DNA from: Rhizobiaceae bacterium | GTDB lineage: Bacteria; Pseudomonadota; Alphaproteobacteria; Rhizobiales; Rhizobiaceae | Direction of reading: 5' to 3' | Length of the DNA: 14,198 nucleotides | NCBI GenBank assembly: GCA_004299545.1 | Contig: SCRB01000772.1 | Coordinates: 1-14,198, forward strand | Position numbers and translations under genes: made by a program | The notes under the pieces: generated by a model | What the model saw: the letters and a program-made list of their open reading frames with translations, nothing else | Database searches by the model: none | Told to the model about the DNA's origin: nothing | Part shown: piece by piece, positions 14,072 to 14,198 of the stretch | Numbering within the stretch: position 1 is the first letter of the stretch | How the letters are laid out: each line of letters starts with the position of its first letter

Positions 14072-14198
14072 CTATCGGTCGGATTCCGCTAACAAACCGT
14101 CACGGGAGCTTTGCTCAAGCGGGCCGGCGACGTCATCATTTCGCCCGGTGCCGCGGATTGCCTTCGCGACGAAGATGCGCGACAGGGCGCGATAGAAC
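14072..14198 (-). CDS. Possible C-terminal fragment of an unidentified minus-strand gene
   Basis: A minus-strand frame enters from the window end and stops at TAG (14074-14072), giving 41 residues ending GLLAESDR. Third positions are mostly G or C, as in true genes here, and the frame faces the MFS gene convergently. No family is recognised, and the piece is short enough to be chance. Plus-strand frames in the same stretch lack a start with a ribosome site. Confidence 0.3.
   Translation of the reverse strand, partial: FYRALSRIFVAKAIRGTGRNDDVAGPLEQSSRDGLLAESDR

Overview
The window looks like a chromosomal segment of a GC-rich alphaproteobacterium, probably of the Hyphomicrobiales (Mesorhizobium/Phyllobacteriaceae-like). 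This is inferred from the strong G/C third-position bias, AGGAGG-type ribosome binding sites, the mix of catabolic genes, and a promoter matching the Caulobacter-type SigF consensus. No rRNA, tRNA, CRISPR array or intact mobile element was seen.

Region 1 (about 1-2960, minus strand) is a bufferin-type RiPP metallophore operon: bufA (DUF2282 precursor, 2504-2854), bufB (DUF692/MNIO maturase, 1519-2418), bufC (DUF2063/HvfC-like partner, 729-1535) and a DoxX-family membrane protein (208-732). The last three genes overlap or abut. A further partial reading frame starts at 131 and leaves the window. Upstream of bufA is an exact GTAACC-N16-CGAA element (2952-2927), the pattern I recall for ECF SigF promoters in the Caulobacter heavy-metal response. 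A perfect 11-bp-stem hairpin separates bufA from bufB, which suggests more precursor than enzyme is made. The precursor has a signal peptide, a Met/Lys-rich spacer and four core cysteines. The likely product is an exported, Cys-modified peptide that buffers copper or other soft metals.

Region 2 (2855-3337) is a 483-base gap holding the buf promoter and leader and a decayed C-terminal fragment of an IS3-family transposase.

Region 3 (3338-6009, plus strand) carries a crotonase-fold enoyl-CoA hydratase, a class I SAM methyltransferase and a 3-hydroxyisobutyrate dehydrogenase-family oxidoreductase. The gaps between them are sizeable (118 and 193 bases), so they need not form one operon.

Region 4 (9320-6037, minus strand) is a tight three-gene operon: a PaaK-like acyl/aryl-CoA ligase, a second crotonase (18-nt gap) and an OFA-like MFS transporter (TAATG overlap). 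It is transcribed divergently from a GcvA-type LysR regulator (9418-10311) across 97 bases containing an AGATT-GAAA-AATCT inverted repeat. The layout fits uptake, CoA activation and hydration/isomerisation of an organic acid under LysR control.

Region 5 (10439-14016, plus strand) has a second hydroxyacid dehydrogenase, an enolase-superfamily (mandelate racemase/muconate lactonizing) protein with a non-canonical active site, and a YcaD-like MFS transporter. A minus-strand C-terminal fragment of unknown identity may close the window. Regions 3-5 together look like a peripheral catabolic island for a carboxylic or hydroxy acid whose identity cannot be read from sequence alone.
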